Assembly (NCBI GenBank): GCA_964360145.1
Contig: CAYHWW010000078.1
Coordinates: 1-14,965 of the forward strand
Direction of reading: 5' to 3'
Length of the DNA stretch: 14,965 bases
Origin: CAYHWW01 sp964360145
Lineage (GTDB): Bacteria > Bdellovibrionota > UBA1018 > CAYHWW01
Positions 14,319 to 14,965 of this stretch are shown in pieces. The position numbers and the translations under genes are program-made. The first letter of the stretch is position 1. Each line of letters opens with the position of its first letter. Below the pieces are notes generated by a model, which saw only the letters and a list, made by a program, of their open reading frames with translations, made no database searches and had not been told where the DNA came from.

Positions 14319-14926
14319 TACATCCGAACCCGCTTCTTCTCATATTTCTTGCGCACTTGTTTCTCTTCGGTGCAGTCGATGGTCTTCGTGCTCATGCTGG
14401 TGAGGTTCATCGTGAGCTTGTAATAGATGAGCTTATCGGCGCCCACTTCCTGGATGTTGGTCATCAGCGCACCGCTCAAAATGTAGTCCGCGCCGGTTTC
14501 CCCGCCGCGCTTCTTCGCCGTGGGGCCGCTGACCTCGCCGCTGGCGTGGTAGTCGAGCTCTTCGCTGATGGTGCCCCGCTCCTCTTTGTTCACGAAGCGC
14601 ACCTTGCCAGTTTTGATCAGCGCCGTGCGAATCATGTCCGTCATGGCCACCGTGTCAATGTGTTCTTCCGTGCGATTTTGCACACGCTGAACGATGACCA
14701 CCGGGGGCTTCTCGGCTTTGGCCACATAGGGACAGGCCACCATGGCCCGCACCGTGGTGTCCGCCATCTGCTGCATGTCCGCTTCGTTGAACTTGTCATC
14801 CAGCAGCTCCACGCGCTCGGGATCGTCGTATTCACCTTTTGTGAAGGCCCGGGGGCCGCCGCAGCCCGCCGCGGTCAGGGACAAAATGAGAGACAAAGAC
14901 AAAATGACGTGGCGCACAGCTGCCAT
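14318..14926 (-). CDS. lpoB: LpoB-like penicillin-binding-protein activator lipoprotein
   Basis: 202 aa, near the 213 of E. coli LpoB. Lipobox-like LTAAGC (Cys22) after a hydrophobic signal. The mature part has the LpoB-family pattern: PPVVIVQRVQNRTEEHIDT (about 74-92), a helix, KVRFVNKEERG, then GADYILSGALMTNI (about 145-158) and YYKLTMNLTSM. Known: E. coli LpoB is an outer-membrane lipoprotein that reaches through the periplasm to activate PBP1B; homologues are common beyond enterobacteria but their partners there are less known. Start: ATG at 14926 with a strong GGAGG Shine-Dalgarno just upstream (GGAGGAAATATATG). It is first of a two-gene minus-strand unit, coupled by TAATG to the next lipoprotein. 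Confidence 0.85.
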   Translation of the reverse strand: MAAVRHVILSLSLILSLTAAGCGGPRAFTKGEYDDPERVELLDDKFNEADMQQMADTTVRAMVACPYVAKAEKPPVVIVQRVQNRTEEHIDTVAMTDMIRTALIKTGKVRFVNKEERGTISEELDYHASGEVSGPTAKKRGGETGADYILSGALMTNIQEVGADKLIYYKLTMNLTSMSTKTIDCTEEKQVRKKYEKKRVRM

Positions 14927-14930
14927 ATAT

Positions 14931-14937
14931 TTCCTCC
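14931..14937 (-). promoter_or_regulatory. Strong Shine-Dalgarno of the lpoB-like gene
   Basis: On the minus strand, GGAGGAA sits about 4-5 bases before the ATG at 14926. It fixes the start codon. It contrasts with most other genes in the window, which lack a recognisable ribosome-binding site. Confidence 0.85.
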
Positions 14938-14965
14938 GGGGGTCTGCTGTTGATTCTCCCTTGTC

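Overview
This is a GC-rich (about 60%) bacterial window with two runs of N (10 and 100 bases), so it is probably a draft or metagenome scaffold. Several features suggest a Gram-negative with an outer membrane: three lipoproteins with lipoboxes, one of them LpoB-like, and a secreted peptidase-like protein. The mix (COG3014-type lipoprotein, LpoB, SWIM-SNF2 helicase, Cys-rich lipoprotein with a 'CFGANITGPGI' segment) feels most like Bdellovibrionota or another former deltaproteobacterial group. That placement is an inference from recollection and rests on no marker-gene search.

Layout. (1) 53-~955, plus: a REP-associated tyrosine transposase-like (RAYT, Y1 HUH) gene with a helix-turn-helix tail. 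It runs into a G-tract and a 10-N gap and may be frameshifted. (2) 1029-3362, plus: a ketopantoate-reductase-like oxidoreductase followed closely by tyrS. A 130-bp, near-perfect inverted-repeat element starts at the tyrS stop codon; it folds as a three-way junction and is flanked by 5-bp direct repeats, like a MITE. (3) 10151-3525, minus: a TPR lipoprotein (COG3014-like), a 923-aa SWIM-SNF2 ATPase, and a tightly packed three-gene set of unrecognised proteins (STAS-like plus coiled coil, small coiled coil, degenerate receiver plus EPET repeats plus helical domain). The 100-N gap lies inside a 12-bp tandem repeat of the last gene. (4) 10256-10301: a perfect 46-bp palindrome between divergent genes, with a plausible promoter on each side. 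(5) 10312-13179, plus: an AAA/DUF4143-type ATPase and a secreted HExxH protein. (6) 14926-13224, minus: lpoB-like gene and a secreted Cys-rich lipoprotein, coupled by TAATG.

How they may work together. The LpoB-like protein and the COG3014-like TPR lipoprotein are known from other genomes as neighbours in envelope or peptidoglycan gene sets. Here the AAA ATPase and peptidase genes (and the second lipoprotein) sit between them, which could be a later insertion. The three-gene minus-strand set has features of a signalling or scaffold module: a STAS-like fold, a receiver-like fold lacking the conserved lysine, and two coiled-coil partners, with overlapping or nearly touching genes. It is the best candidate here for an undescribed system. 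No tRNA, rRNA, CRISPR array or complete insertion sequence was seen. No stretch over 300 bases lacks a gene.
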